Shown in pieces: positions 10,174 to 18,937 of a DNA stretch of 28,897 bases; the first letter of the stretch is position 1; every line of letters begins with the position of its first letter. The DNA comes from Mesostigma viride (taxonomy: Eukaryota; Streptophyta; Mesostigmatophyceae; Mesostigmatales; Mesostigmataceae): NCBI GenBank assembly GCA_009746045.1, contig RPFO01000125.1, positions 1 through 28,897 of the forward strand. Direction: 5' to 3'. The position numbers and the translations under genes were made by a program. Below the pieces are notes generated by a model. It searched no databases. It worked only from the letters and a program-made list of their open reading frames with translations, and was not told the DNA's origin.

Positions 10174-10267
10174 CAGCCTTGCGCACTCCCAGCCTCGACA
10201 CTCGCGCACTCCCCAGCCTTGCGCACGCCAGCCTTGCGCACGCTGCGCCGCGCCCAGCCTTGCGCAT
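10174..10267. repeat. GC-rich imperfect tandem repeat
   Basis: CAGCCTTGCGCA occurs four times, with one degenerate CAGCCTCGACACTCGCGCAC copy between, at irregular spacing over ~95 bp. The neighbouring GGCCCGTGGCCCATGGCCCG (about 10088-10107) is also repetitive. Function is unknown. Confidence 0.7.
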
Positions 10268-10420
10268 CGTCTGTTCGGAACAGTGTCTGTTGTTTACAAA
10301 AACTCGATAAATAATAACTCCAGACGGGCCTGACCACGACCCCCTGTTATTATTTTTTCGCCTTGTCCTATTTTTACCCCTTGTCCGAAAACTGCATGTG
10401 ATCGCATCATGCTGGATTTT

Positions 10421-10499
10421 TCGGGGAAATGGGTATATTTTTTATTAGCCAATTAAGGACCAAAGAGGTGAGAGGGGAAATGAGTATCAGCGAATCCTG
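10421..10499 (-). repeat. Dispersed repeat R1, copy 2 (inverted)
   Basis: Its reverse complement aligns along its length with 2033-2110. It lies a little beyond the presumed 3' end of the LINE at ~10640 and may belong to an older element beneath it. Confidence 0.65.
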
Positions 10500-10639
10500 C
10501 TGGATTCGAGTAGATCTCGCGAAAACAAGCATGTTTGCCACTGGTCGCAACCCCAGGGGGTCTCTAGGTTAGAAGTTACAGAGCCTCAAAAACCGTTAAC
10601 TTAAAGGGTATGTAGGTAGGGTGCCGGGCCGATATGGGT

Positions 10640-11590
10640 TTTTTTCCAGGTAAATAGGTGTACGTTTATTCCAAATATAACCAGTAGTTAATCCCTGCTA
10701 AACCTAGGGTATCAAGATGTCAGTGGCTAAAACGGAGCCTTACTAGACCACGGAAGCCACTGGACTTCTAATGGTTTGTCATTGGGCATGTGGGTAAAGA
10801 TCCTGTTTTTGCCCATGAGGTCATGAAAGATCTCAAGTGGGCTGGGCTTAGCCTGGTCCGCGCCAGGGTCCCAGATTTTGTTTTGTTCATTTGCAACCAT
10901 CCAGTAGCGTCGCATACCGGAGTTCCATAGGTAAATGAAGCGTGAGAGAACCCCAGCTTTGTCGAAAACTGTGCGCCTATGGAACACCACATCATTTCGC
11001 ACCGTCCAGATTGTATATAATAACATGCATGTGCGGAGCCATATCCACGCTTGTTGTGCAAAGGTGAGCTCAAGGCCAGGGGTGCCAGTGATGCCGAAGA
11101 TAATTGAGCGGGTAGACACCGGTATGATAGGCTCAGACGTCCAGGCTGCCCATAAACCAATCAACCAGGTCCAAACTCCCTGGATGTTACACCATAAAAA
11201 TCGGTGTTCCACCGTTTCATTAGGGTTGGTACATAAACATGTAGCAGGGTGTTGAAATCGCCGGTGGAGGATCTCCCCGACCCCGATGGACCGGTGCATC
11301 AAGAGGTGTTGTACGTCGGTCGCGCGGCGATCGATCAGCGGGTGGTCAGCGGCGAGAGTGATGTTGCGGACCCAGGAGTGGCCAGGCCACTCAGTAGCGC
11401 CCCAGCGTGTCCGTCCGGGGTGGAATTGATGGTTTTTATGCGAGAGCATTGTGTAGCCCCACTCTGCCGTGTACTCGTAAAGGCCTTTTACAATTCTGCT
11501 GTCACCCTGATTTAGCACCCAGCCAAATTCCCCTGGATCCAATGACAACATGTCCAGGCGAGTTGATCCCACATGCAGCCAAATAATAGC
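10640..11590 (-). pseudogene. L1-like LINE, 3' part: ORF2 C-terminus with zinc-binding (zf-RVT) domain
   Basis: An open minus-strand frame runs from the copia insertion site to a TAG stop at 10727-10729. It contains the CCHC-type zinc site typical of plant LINE ORF2 ends (CLCTNPNETVEHRFLWC: C-x1-C-x8-H-x4-C). This is followed by GVWTWLIGLWAAW and the conserved IWTVRNDVVFH segment. Downstream of the stop are AATAAA (minus strand, near 10670) and a short A-run near 10640, taken as the LINE 3' end. This segment itself is open; the LINE is broken by two large insertions and by frame breaks further 5'. Confidence 0.85.
11586..11590. repeat. Target-site duplication ATAGC (left)
   Basis: ATAGC immediately precedes the left LTR and is repeated at 18933-18937 immediately after the right LTR. 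Removing the element plus one copy rejoins the LINE in frame, giving LPDAAIIWLHVGS. Confidence 0.95.
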
Positions 11591-12234
11591 AGTTAGAAAG
11601 AGCTCCCAACTTATGTGAGCTCTTGGTCTTTCACAGCGCGTCTTAGCCAATGTTGCAAGGCAGCAACCTTAAATCTGTTCACCAGGCCACGACCACAATG
11701 GGCACTTCCACGACCAAGGTGGCACCCACGGTTCGTGCTTTCCGAGATAGCTGGTCATCCCCCATGACCAAGCTATATCCTTTGCGTCGTTCCTCGTTCC
11801 CATCGGCATGACGAGGCACGTGCAGGCGTGCAGGCAAATCCTCAACGTCCACTGGCATCAGTGCAGAGCCAGGACGAACTGGATTTGCCTAGACTCTGCA
11901 ACCTAGGAAGTACAGGACCTGTCACAAGCCTGCAAGGCCTAGTATCCTTGCAGACCTGTGCCAGCTCCAGTATTCCACCAGTCACAGGCTGCTGCTCCTC
12001 TGGCCTACGTGGACCACAGTCACGTGATAATCAGGCTAAGCCTGTGCAGGCACGGCCTGCCACGTGTCCTGTCCACTATGCCAGAGGACTGCACCCTAGT
12101 CGGCCACGGATGGCTAGGACTTCGGGACTTGATATCTTTCTTGTCCCTTGTCTGTTTCAGGCGGTCAGCACGGCGTTGGAAAGGTCTTTCCAAACTGCAT
12201 CCACTTAGCATATTGGTTGCCCAAAATGCTAACT
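11591..12234 (-). repeat. 3' LTR of the copia-type element (copy B)
   Basis: 644 bp, matching 18289-18932 except at 11869 (C here, A there) and 12029-12030 (AA here, GG there). In minus-strand orientation it begins AGTTAGCATTTTGG and ends CTCTTTCTAACT, so the terminal inverted repeat is AGTTAG. It contains GAGCTCCCAACTTATGTGAGCTC-type dyad symmetry near its right-hand transcriptional end (11601-11622). Antisense ORFs of ~106-126 codons cross it. Confidence 0.97.
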
Positions 12235-12252
12235 CCAACCCTTTCTTCTTTT
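12235..12252 (-). other. Polypurine tract
   Basis: Read on the minus strand, AAAAGAAGAAAGGGTTGG lies directly before the 3' LTR. A purine run at this place primes plus-strand DNA synthesis in LTR retroelements. It confirms that the element reads right to left. Confidence 0.85.
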
Positions 12253-13248
12253 GGAGCTGGACCAGCTTGAAACAAGCCTAACCTTGCTTGTGCTTACTCA
12301 GCCACAGACCGCTTGGTCCCTTGAGGCTGATCAGACCTGATAGGGCCCAGGGTCCTGCCTCCTTTTGGGAGAACAACATATACGCCCTTGGACCAGGCTA
12401 GGTGTACTGGCCAGTGAATCAGAGGTCACCCCAGGTTATCCCCTGACCCCTTGGTCAGCTCCCAACCTTTCCTTGGGAACTTGGTGTTAGATTAAAGTCA
12501 AGGCACATTACCTAGTCCAATGGCTGGGATTAAAGGATGCCAAGAACGTATTATTGTGAGTTCCTGATCTTTCACAGTTATCACAGGCGCCCGTTCTTAT
12601 GGCGCCCGCCTTGGCCAGCCTTTCCCTTTTTATGCTCAAAGAGACTCAGGTAGCACCTATACAAATACTGCCTCATTGGGGAGCCCATGTCTTCACTGGG
12701 TGTTAAGCCCAGGAATCACTCATGCCAGGCTGTGGCTCTGCTGGGGAATTGAACCCCACCCCAACCTCCAGGTTTATAGGTTACCTGGAACTTCACACAA
12801 GAGAAACATTACAATCATGAGAACAACATGAGAGTGACATGACATGATTATGTTTTATTCAAGCAATATATAACCCAGAATGTGGCTCCCTGGCAACCAT
12901 GTTCCACATGGTCACACAACCAGGTTCTTTATTAGCAACAGGTTGGAAACAAGCACTAGAAAACATATATACAGCAACCTGTAAGAACCAGCATTCGGGT
13001 TGCCCTTGCATGGCCTAACTGTTTGAGGCCAAAGGCGTCGACTTAAGTCCTGGCGACTCTTCTGAACCCCATGGGGAGGGCCAGGCATGATTCTCAGCTG
13101 GTAGGAGTGACATTCCACACCAACTCCTGTCCAGGAGGGTGTACCTAACCCTGAAGGACCGGCTGTCAACCAGTAAGCACCAGTCACCACTTGGTACTTT
13201 GGTCAAGCAGCCCACTGGGGGCACCCAAGCTGAAGCAAGGCCTGGTCT
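12253..13248 (-). other. 3' non-coding region of the copia-type element
   Basis: About 1 kb between the RNase H stop and the polypurine tract. It holds a 92-codon minus-strand ORF (12912-13190) without recognisable similarity, but no long coding sequence. A T-arm-like GGGGTTCAATTCCCC occurs on the minus strand near 12740-12760, without a complete cloverleaf. Confidence 0.5.
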
Positions 13249-14480
13249 CTATGGCCGCCCGTGTAAGGGGTCCATGAGCCCACGGAGCAGGGGGTACTGC
13301 CTCTCCGCCTTCTCCTCCAGCTTGGTGAGGGCATCTGCAGGGTTGTCCACACCAGGCACATGTTCAATGTGAGCTAGGTAGGACATCTCCTTGAGCAACA
13401 AGTAGTCAAGGTCCCTGCTCCTGGCCAGCTGCCTGTGCACAAACTGCACCATGCCCATGCTATCAGTCCTCACCAGTGTGTGCAGCTGCAACCTACAGGA
13501 AGCTACTTGACATAGCTGGTAGAAGAGCTCCCTTAAGTAAAGAGCAGTATGCAGCCCTTCACAGATTGCCCTGCACTCAGCAATATCACTGCTGGGTGTA
13601 ACCCTGTTCTGCAACCGACTGTACCAGGTAACAAGTGAGGTGTGATCTTGCTCCAGGGTAACTAATGCTGCTGCCCTTCCCCTGACCTCTGTGACCTTCC
13701 TATTATCCATAGAACTGTCCACATAGAGAACCATGTCAAGGGGCTTGTACAAATCCACAGGACCCAGTATGAGAGGGGGAGACATCATGACAGCCTGCAC
13801 CACACTCTCAGCACCCACCTCAACCAGCTGGGAATCAGTAAGTCGACTCAGAACCAGCAAGTCAGGGGCACATATACTTGCAAGCCATGCCAGCATGCCC
13901 CTGATGGTAGCACACCTAGCCTGCGTGATGGGCTCCTGCAATGCAGTCACAATCTGCAGTGCTCGGATGACGTCCGCCATGAGAGGCCCCCGGGCCTTAG
14001 GTGGCTGCCCCGTCCCCTCTGGCCTTGTGACAGTTGCTTCAGCAGCCTCCTCCTGCTCGTCATCTTCCAGCAGTGACAGACCATCATCCACCACCAGAGG
14101 ATTGTTAGCTGCTGCTGCCTGGCTCTGGCCTGGCTCCTCAACCCAACTGGGAGGGCCTGGCCCGTCTGCAGGCCAGATTGCATGTGGCCTTCTCTCCTTG
14201 ACATGAGCCCAGGACAACCTGTACACGTGCCTTGGATCCTTTTCCAAAGCCACCAGGCAAGATCTGTTAGCTTCCTCCACACGAGTGACAACCCCATCCT
14301 GCCACTTCCCCCGCTTGCCTGGAATAGATGGTTCCTTCCACATCCTGACCTTCAGCCCCACCTGAGGCCTCAGCACATTCCAGTTCTTGTCCTTACGTCT
14401 CAGCTGGGCAAATAACCTATCTGCCTTCCTAAGACTGGCCTGCACCGGCCACGTTCTCAGGCAACAAGCTATACTGCAGG
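13249..14480 (-). pseudogene. Copia pol C-terminal part: post-integrase linker, connection and RNase H
   Basis: The open frame from about 14445 to the stop at 13249 starts with a post-integrase linker (NVLRPQVGLKVRMWKEP..KWQDGVVTRV..HVYRLSWAHVK). It passes an acidic low-complexity stretch, then the region that normally follows RT (ITQARCATIRGMLAWLASI-APDLLVLSRL). It ends in a copia RNase H with its acidic residues: LYVDSS, SDIAECRAI, VRTDSMGM, and HVPGVDNPADALTK near the C-terminus. About 200 residues of RT (fingers/palm with Y-x-D-D) expected between linker and connection are absent, replaced by the acidic stretch. It is separated from integrase by the palindrome insertion and a frame change. 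Confidence 0.85.
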
Positions 14481-14696
14481 GCCAGAGTTAGGTTAAATAG
14501 TGCCGGAACCTTTTGCCGCCTGAGGCAAATCGGTCCGTCACACTATTTTGCCCGGAATAACCACTTCCGAGCACCCAAGTTAATTCGGCCGAATTAACTT
14601 GGGTGCTCGGAAGTGGTTATTCCGGGCAAAATAGTGTGACGGACCGATTTGCCTCAGGCGGCAAAAGGTTCCGGCACTATTTAACCTAACTGCCAG
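14481..14696. mobile_element. Perfect 206 bp palindromic foldback element with 5 bp duplication
   Basis: Positions 14486-14691 are two exact 103 bp reverse-complement arms meeting without a spacer at CGG|CCG (14588/14589). The ends are AGTTAGG and CCTAACT. GCCAG directly flanks both sides (14481-14485 and 14692-14696). It interrupts pol between integrase and the post-integrase linker. It encodes nothing; the integrase frame runs through it to a stop near 14580. The first six bases equal the terminal inverted repeat of the surrounding LTR element, and the duplication has the same length, suggesting the same integrase could have inserted it. Confidence 0.95.
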
Positions 14697-15674
14697 GGGA
14701 GAGACAGCCACACCATCAAAGTAATAGTTAACCCTGTGGTTCGGCTGCTCTTCTATCCCCTTACACCAGGCTGCCCTCTCTAAGGCAGATGCCACAAGTG
14801 GCACTGACTCTGCTGCTAGCACCACTGTCTTCACTTCACGTATGGATCTCTCTACAGCCCCTTGCTGCCCATGACTCTCCCTGGGGACTACCACCAGCTT
14901 ACAAGGCAGCTGGTCCTGATGCTTGAGCAAACAGTCAAACTGCAAGTCTGCCTGCACACTCTTGCACACCCCAAAGCCTGGGATCAGGGCCTTCATACCC
15001 AACAACAAGTGGTGCTCCTGCATACCAGGCAGAACGTCTATCAGCCTGTATCTACTGAACCTGTCCACTCCCACCAATATATACAAGCCCCTGATATGCT
15101 GGATATCCATCTGGATGTCGCCACGCTCCCTAGCAGGCTCCCTAGCATGGGACTGAGGTGGGTGAACAGCATTCTCCTGGCAACCACAGTTCTCAGCAGC
15201 AGCCTGGCAAGCCTCCCACAAAGGCTCCCTACCTAGCTTCCAAGCAAACATTGCTGCCTGCCCAGAATGCCCAAACATGTGATGCAACCTATAGCCAGCC
15301 TCAGCATAGCTCAGCACTCTGTCAGTACTGACCTGGCGAGACGTCTGAACCGTGTGTGGGGACACATGATCCACTCCTGAGGTTCCAGGGCTTCCCTGCA
15401 GGCCGTCCTGACGCCCCAAGTCAGGCCCTGCACCCTGGACCGCTCCAGGCCCTTCCAGCAAGGTCCTTTGGCCCTCCAGGCCAGCACCTGCTGGAGACCC
15501 ACCACCTGCATGAGGCATAGGGAATTCAGCTGCAGCATTGTTATTGCAATCCAGTGGAAGAACAACATCTTTACACCCTTGGTGCTGCACAAGGGGCACA
15601 CCCCCGTTCTTATGTACATCCAGCACACCTTCCCCAAGGGGTGATTGACTATTTACAGGGGATGATGTAGCTAG
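14697..15674 (-). CDS. Copia integrase region (in frame with gag after UGA)
   Basis: Reading continues in the gag frame after the UGA at 15677-15675. A Gly/Pro-rich stretch with no protease motif is followed by an HHCC-like zinc site (HHMFGHSGQAAMFAWK... ACQAAAENCGC). The catalytic core follows: first Asp in DIQMDIQHIRGLYILVGVDRF, second in SVQADLQFD, Glu in HGQQGAVERSIREV. I count 31 residues between the second Asp and the Glu, slightly below the usual 35. The downstream part (RVNYYFDGVAVSP) ends at the palindrome insertion. Integrase inserts the DNA copy into the genome. Confidence 0.85.
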
Positions 15675-15677
15675 TCA
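15672..15677 (-). promoter_or_regulatory. Candidate stop-codon readthrough site UGA-CUA between gag and pol
   Basis: On the minus strand the gag frame reads CAG CAG TGA CTA GCT and then stays open in the same frame through integrase. The single UGA occupies 15677-15675. UGA followed by CUA is an established leaky context in viruses and some cellular genes. It may alternatively be a recent nonsense change. Confidence 0.6.
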
Positions 15678-17028
15678 CTGCTGCCCAGACTGGCCTCCTG
15701 CCCCAGCAGGCTTGGCCTTCCTGTCAGGACACTCACGACGCCAGTGACCTTCCTTGCCACACACAAAACATGCTCCACCCTTCTTCCCAGACCCAGCCCC
15801 ACCCTTGCCAGGCTTCCCCTGGCCTCCCTGAGGCTGTCCACCCTGCTTGCCCTGGTTGCCTTGAGCTTGGCCCTTGCCTTGCCCTTGGCCACCCTTACCC
15901 TGCTGTCCACCAGCTTGCTGGCCCCCAACCCCTCCTTGGGGACCTGCACCCTTGCCACCCTGAGCCCCTTGCCTCTGGCGCCTGAAGCGCTTACGCTTGT
16001 TGGGCCTTGCCCCATCACGGGCTGGGTACCCGGGGACATCACCTTGGCCCTGCACAGCGGAGGTGGCATTGCTGCCATGGGACTGGATAGCCTTGCAGGC
16101 AGGTTCTGGCTTCCTTATGCTGAGGATTACAAGCTCCAGAGCACGCAAGGAGCCATCAGTCTGGTTAAGAAACATGCGGGCACCGTTCCTCCCATCCACA
16201 CTCAAACCCATACGGTCCAGGAAATAGTCTGCCAAGGCCCTATCTGTGACCAGGAAGCCATACTTGGCCCCCTTGTCCCTGATACGGTTGAGCCTAGCCC
16301 ATTCCTCTGCCACAGGGCCCACTATCTCAAAGGTGTCATACTGATGCTTGTAGTAGTTGGTGAGGTTGAGAACCTTGTCAGAGAACTCCTCCCTCAACCC
16401 ATCCAGGAACTGTGCCCAGGTTAGCTTATCCTTGACAGCAGTCCTAGCCTTCTCCCTGACACGCTCTGACGAGTCCCTGTTGCACGTGGACGAGTGAAAC
16501 ACTGCACTAGGTTGACAGTGGGGTCCACGGAGAACACAACAAGCTCCATGTCCTCTAGCCACTTGTCCAATGCTTCTGTGCTAGTGGTGGGTTAAGAGGC
16601 TTTTGTCCATTCATAACAGTGACAGCACTCATGTGAGGTCTCGACCCTGGCAGCGCCTTCACTGGCTCCACCACAGCGGGTGTCACAACAACAGCACCAC
16701 TTGGTCCAGCAGGCACAGGGGAGAGCACATCCACATGAGGCCTCTTACCATTGCCGTCAGCGGAGGGGTCCCTCTTACGCTTCTCCACGGCAGGTTGCCC
16801 ATTCGCCACCGTTATTGCATCAGATGCCCCCAGCGCCCGCGCCTTGCGCGCCTCCTCTACCGAGTCTTCGTGTCGCCTCTTGCTCCCTGGTCGCTTTCCC
16901 CCATCGCCGTCGCTGGCTGGGATCGCCTCTCCCACCAGCGCCTCCTTGCCCTTCCCAGGCTCCTGGCTCTCTCCAGCCGGTGCCCCCTCCTCGCCCTTGT
17001 CGCCGTCGCCCGGTTTGCCACGAGGCAT
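15678..17028 (-). pseudogene. Copia gag with CCHC zinc knuckle, two frame breaks
   Basis: The start is the ATG at 17028-17026 (MPRGKPGDGDKG), 54 bases after the leader ORF stops. The N-terminus is charged and low-complexity. The capsid-like core begins EALDKWLEDMELVVFSVDPT in a second frame (about 16590-16500). It continues in a third with VREKARTAVKDKLTWAQFL, LNLTNYYKHQYDTFEIV and EWARLNRIRDKG, the pattern of copia gag (UBN2-like). A Gly/Gln/Lys-rich stretch leads to the knuckle CFVCGKEGHWRRECP (about 15775-15732), which binds RNA. Breaks lie near 16590 and 16500. Gag forms the particle that packages element RNA. Confidence 0.85.
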
Positions 17029-17081
17029 TATATACAAGTGGGGACACAACAATAAAGGCGAAGGAAAAAGGAAGAACTGAC

Positions 17082-18267
17082 TCAAGCACTGATGTCGCTG
17101 AGGGATGCCGTGGGCACCGTCCCAGCTACTGACTCAGCACCTGCTTGGTTCGCTGCCTCCAGCTCTCGCTCCTGAGCAGTGGCTGCGATGGGCGTCTCTG
17201 GCCGCTCCTCGTCGCTGCCAGCGGCGTCCTCCTTGTCGGCGTAGGGTCCAAACACTCTGCTAACGGGTCGCCCGTCTGCAGACTTCTCCACTGGGATCCG
17301 GGGCTCGCTCCCACTCGGGCGATCCCACTCAAGGCTCCTCACCCACCGCGTTCCACCACCCCGCTTGTAGTTACAAGCCCCACGACCACCGTAGTCGTGT
17401 TCGGGCTCTTGCGGGACGTGCAGCTCAGCCCGACGTCGTGCAGCGTACCCCTCTACGGTACCGTCGCCTTGATCTATCTGCTGAGATGAACGTTCGATGA
17501 TCCCTTCTGGCTGATCAACGAATTGGTAATGGAAGTCTTCTGGCGTTACCTCCCGACCCGTGATGACCTCGACCACTGGATCGTGTGCGTCTGGTTCCGC
17601 CGCCCGCGGTGTGAGTGTTGACCAAATCCCAAATGGTCGTGTGGTTATCACCCACCGGTCTGCGTTACCCCGTGACTCCTGCAAAAGAATGTTCACGAGG
17701 TGTTCGCACGTTTGTGAAACCACCTCTGTTGTCGACCAGGGGTTGTCGACTTCGCGCGCCTGCGCTTGCCTGATCACGTCCGGGACTTCTAACTCCCGCG
17801 CCCAGCACAGACGTTGCCACCTGATGGTTGAACAGTCGCGCTGCTCCCAGTCCAATGGCCACGATCTGGCCCAGTGCCTCCCGCGCCAAATCCAGCTGCG
17901 ACACGGTCACGTGCCCGCCCTGGTGAGCCACCTCCAGACCGTAAATGGTCGAGGACAGCTCGTCCCGTATTGACACAAACTTTTCGACGGCCTCTCGCGA
18001 CAATTCGCCGGGAGCTGTCGAAGCCTCAATCTGCATCACAATGGGGTCGCTCGCCGCCGGCCCTGCTGCAGTTCCGCAAACTGCTACCCAACCTTTCTTC
18101 GCCAGCCCCCTTGCCAGGTACGCCGCCTGGACGAAGGTTGATGCGGTGCTCGGATGAGCGTAGGGATGAAAAGGTCGTGATCGCTCCGGGGCTCCTACCC
18201 GAAGCTGCGGCTGCGAGCTCTGGCTTTGCGAAGGCTCAATGGCCTGTTCCCTCGGCACGTTGGACAT
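17082..18267 (-). pseudogene. Leader ORF upstream of gag, unknown function
   Basis: Starting 21 bases inside the 5' LTR boundary, an ATG at 18267 opens MSNVPREQAIEPSQSQSSQ. This frame stays protein-like to about 17830 (FVSIRDELSSTIYGLEVAHQ, LDLAREALGQIVAIGLGAARL). The reading then moves to another frame (ELEVPDVIRQAQAREVDN, VVSQTCEHLVNILLQES, DRWVITTRPFGIW), which runs to a stop at 17082. Joined, it would be about 395 residues: helical first half, acidic and Arg/Gly-rich tail (GPYADKEDAAGSDEERPE). I recognise no domain and no zinc knuckle. Canonical copia elements have no separate ORF here. It could be a second structural protein or a captured gene piece. Confidence 0.55.
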
Positions 18268-18288
18268 GAAGAAGGAGACAATAATACG

Positions 18289-18932
18289 AGTTAGAAAGAG
18301 CTCCCAACTTATGTGAGCTCTTGGTCTTTCACAGCGCGTCTTAGCCAATGTTGCAAGGCAGCAACCTTAAATCTGTTCACCAGGCCACGACCACAATGGG
18401 CACTTCCACGACCAAGGTGGCACCCACGGTTCGTGCTTTCCGAGATAGCTGGTCATCCCCCATGACCAAGCTATATCCTTTGCGTCGTTCCTCGTTCCCA
18501 TCGGCATGACGAGGCACGTGCAGGCGTGCAGGCAAATCCTCAACGTCCACTGGCATCAGTGCAGAGACAGGACGAACTGGATTTGCCTAGACTCTGCAAC
18601 CTAGGAAGTACAGGACCTGTCACAAGCCTGCAAGGCCTAGTATCCTTGCAGACCTGTGCCAGCTCCAGTATTCCACCAGTCACAGGCTGCTGCTCCTCTG
18701 GCCTACGTGGACCACAGTCACGTGATGGTCAGGCTAAGCCTGTGCAGGCACGGCCTGCCACGTGTCCTGTCCACTATGCCAGAGGACTGCACCCTAGTCG
18801 GCCACGGATGGCTAGGACTTCGGGACTTGATATCTTTCTTGTCCCTTGTCTGTTTCAGGCGGTCAGCACGGCGTTGGAAAGGTCTTTCCAAACTGCATCC
18901 ACTTAGCATATTGGTTGCCCAAAATGCTAACT
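18289..18932 (-). repeat. 5' LTR of the copia-type element (copy C)
   Basis: 644 bp, 641 identical to 11591-12234. The sequence following it in transcriptional direction (minus strand, CGTATTATTGTCTCC) does not start with TGG and does not match a tRNA 3' end that I recognise, so priming may use another tRNA region. Confidence 0.97.
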
Positions 18933-18937
18933 ATAGC
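18933..18937. repeat. Target-site duplication ATAGC (right)
   Basis: This matches 11586-11590. LTR ends plus this duplication define the element boundaries to the base. Confidence 0.95.

Larger units (their letters stand above)
11591..18932 (-). mobile_element. Complete copia-type LTR retrotransposon, 7342 bp, non-autonomous
   Basis: It is bounded by two direct 644 bp LTRs and a 5 bp duplication. On the minus strand the order is 5' LTR (18932-18289), leader ORF, gag with zinc knuckle, UGA stop, integrase, RNase H, 3' non-coding region, polypurine tract, 3' LTR (12234-11591). Integrase before RNase H, and the RNase H type, are as in Ty1/copia. No protease motif (D-S/T-G) and no reverse-transcriptase core (Y-x-D-D) was found. 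The LTR termini are AGTTAG and CTAACT, not TG and CA. The LTRs differ at only three positions, so insertion is recent, which implies mobilisation in trans. Confidence 0.93.

Noticed and set aside
9660-10337. 225-codon minus-strand ORF
   Set aside because: It is partly made of the GC-rich tandem repeat (QGWARR/VRKAG) and resembles no domain. Low-complexity chance opening is more likely.
12730-12770. tRNA-like T-arm (GGGGTTCAATTCCCC on the minus strand)
   Set aside because: No matching acceptor stem, anticodon arm or CCA-side pairing could be placed around it; not called as a tRNA or SINE.
15744-16424. 226-codon plus-strand ORF
   Set aside because: It is the antisense shadow of the Gly/Gln-rich gag region, which has a zinc knuckle and copia gag motifs on the minus strand.
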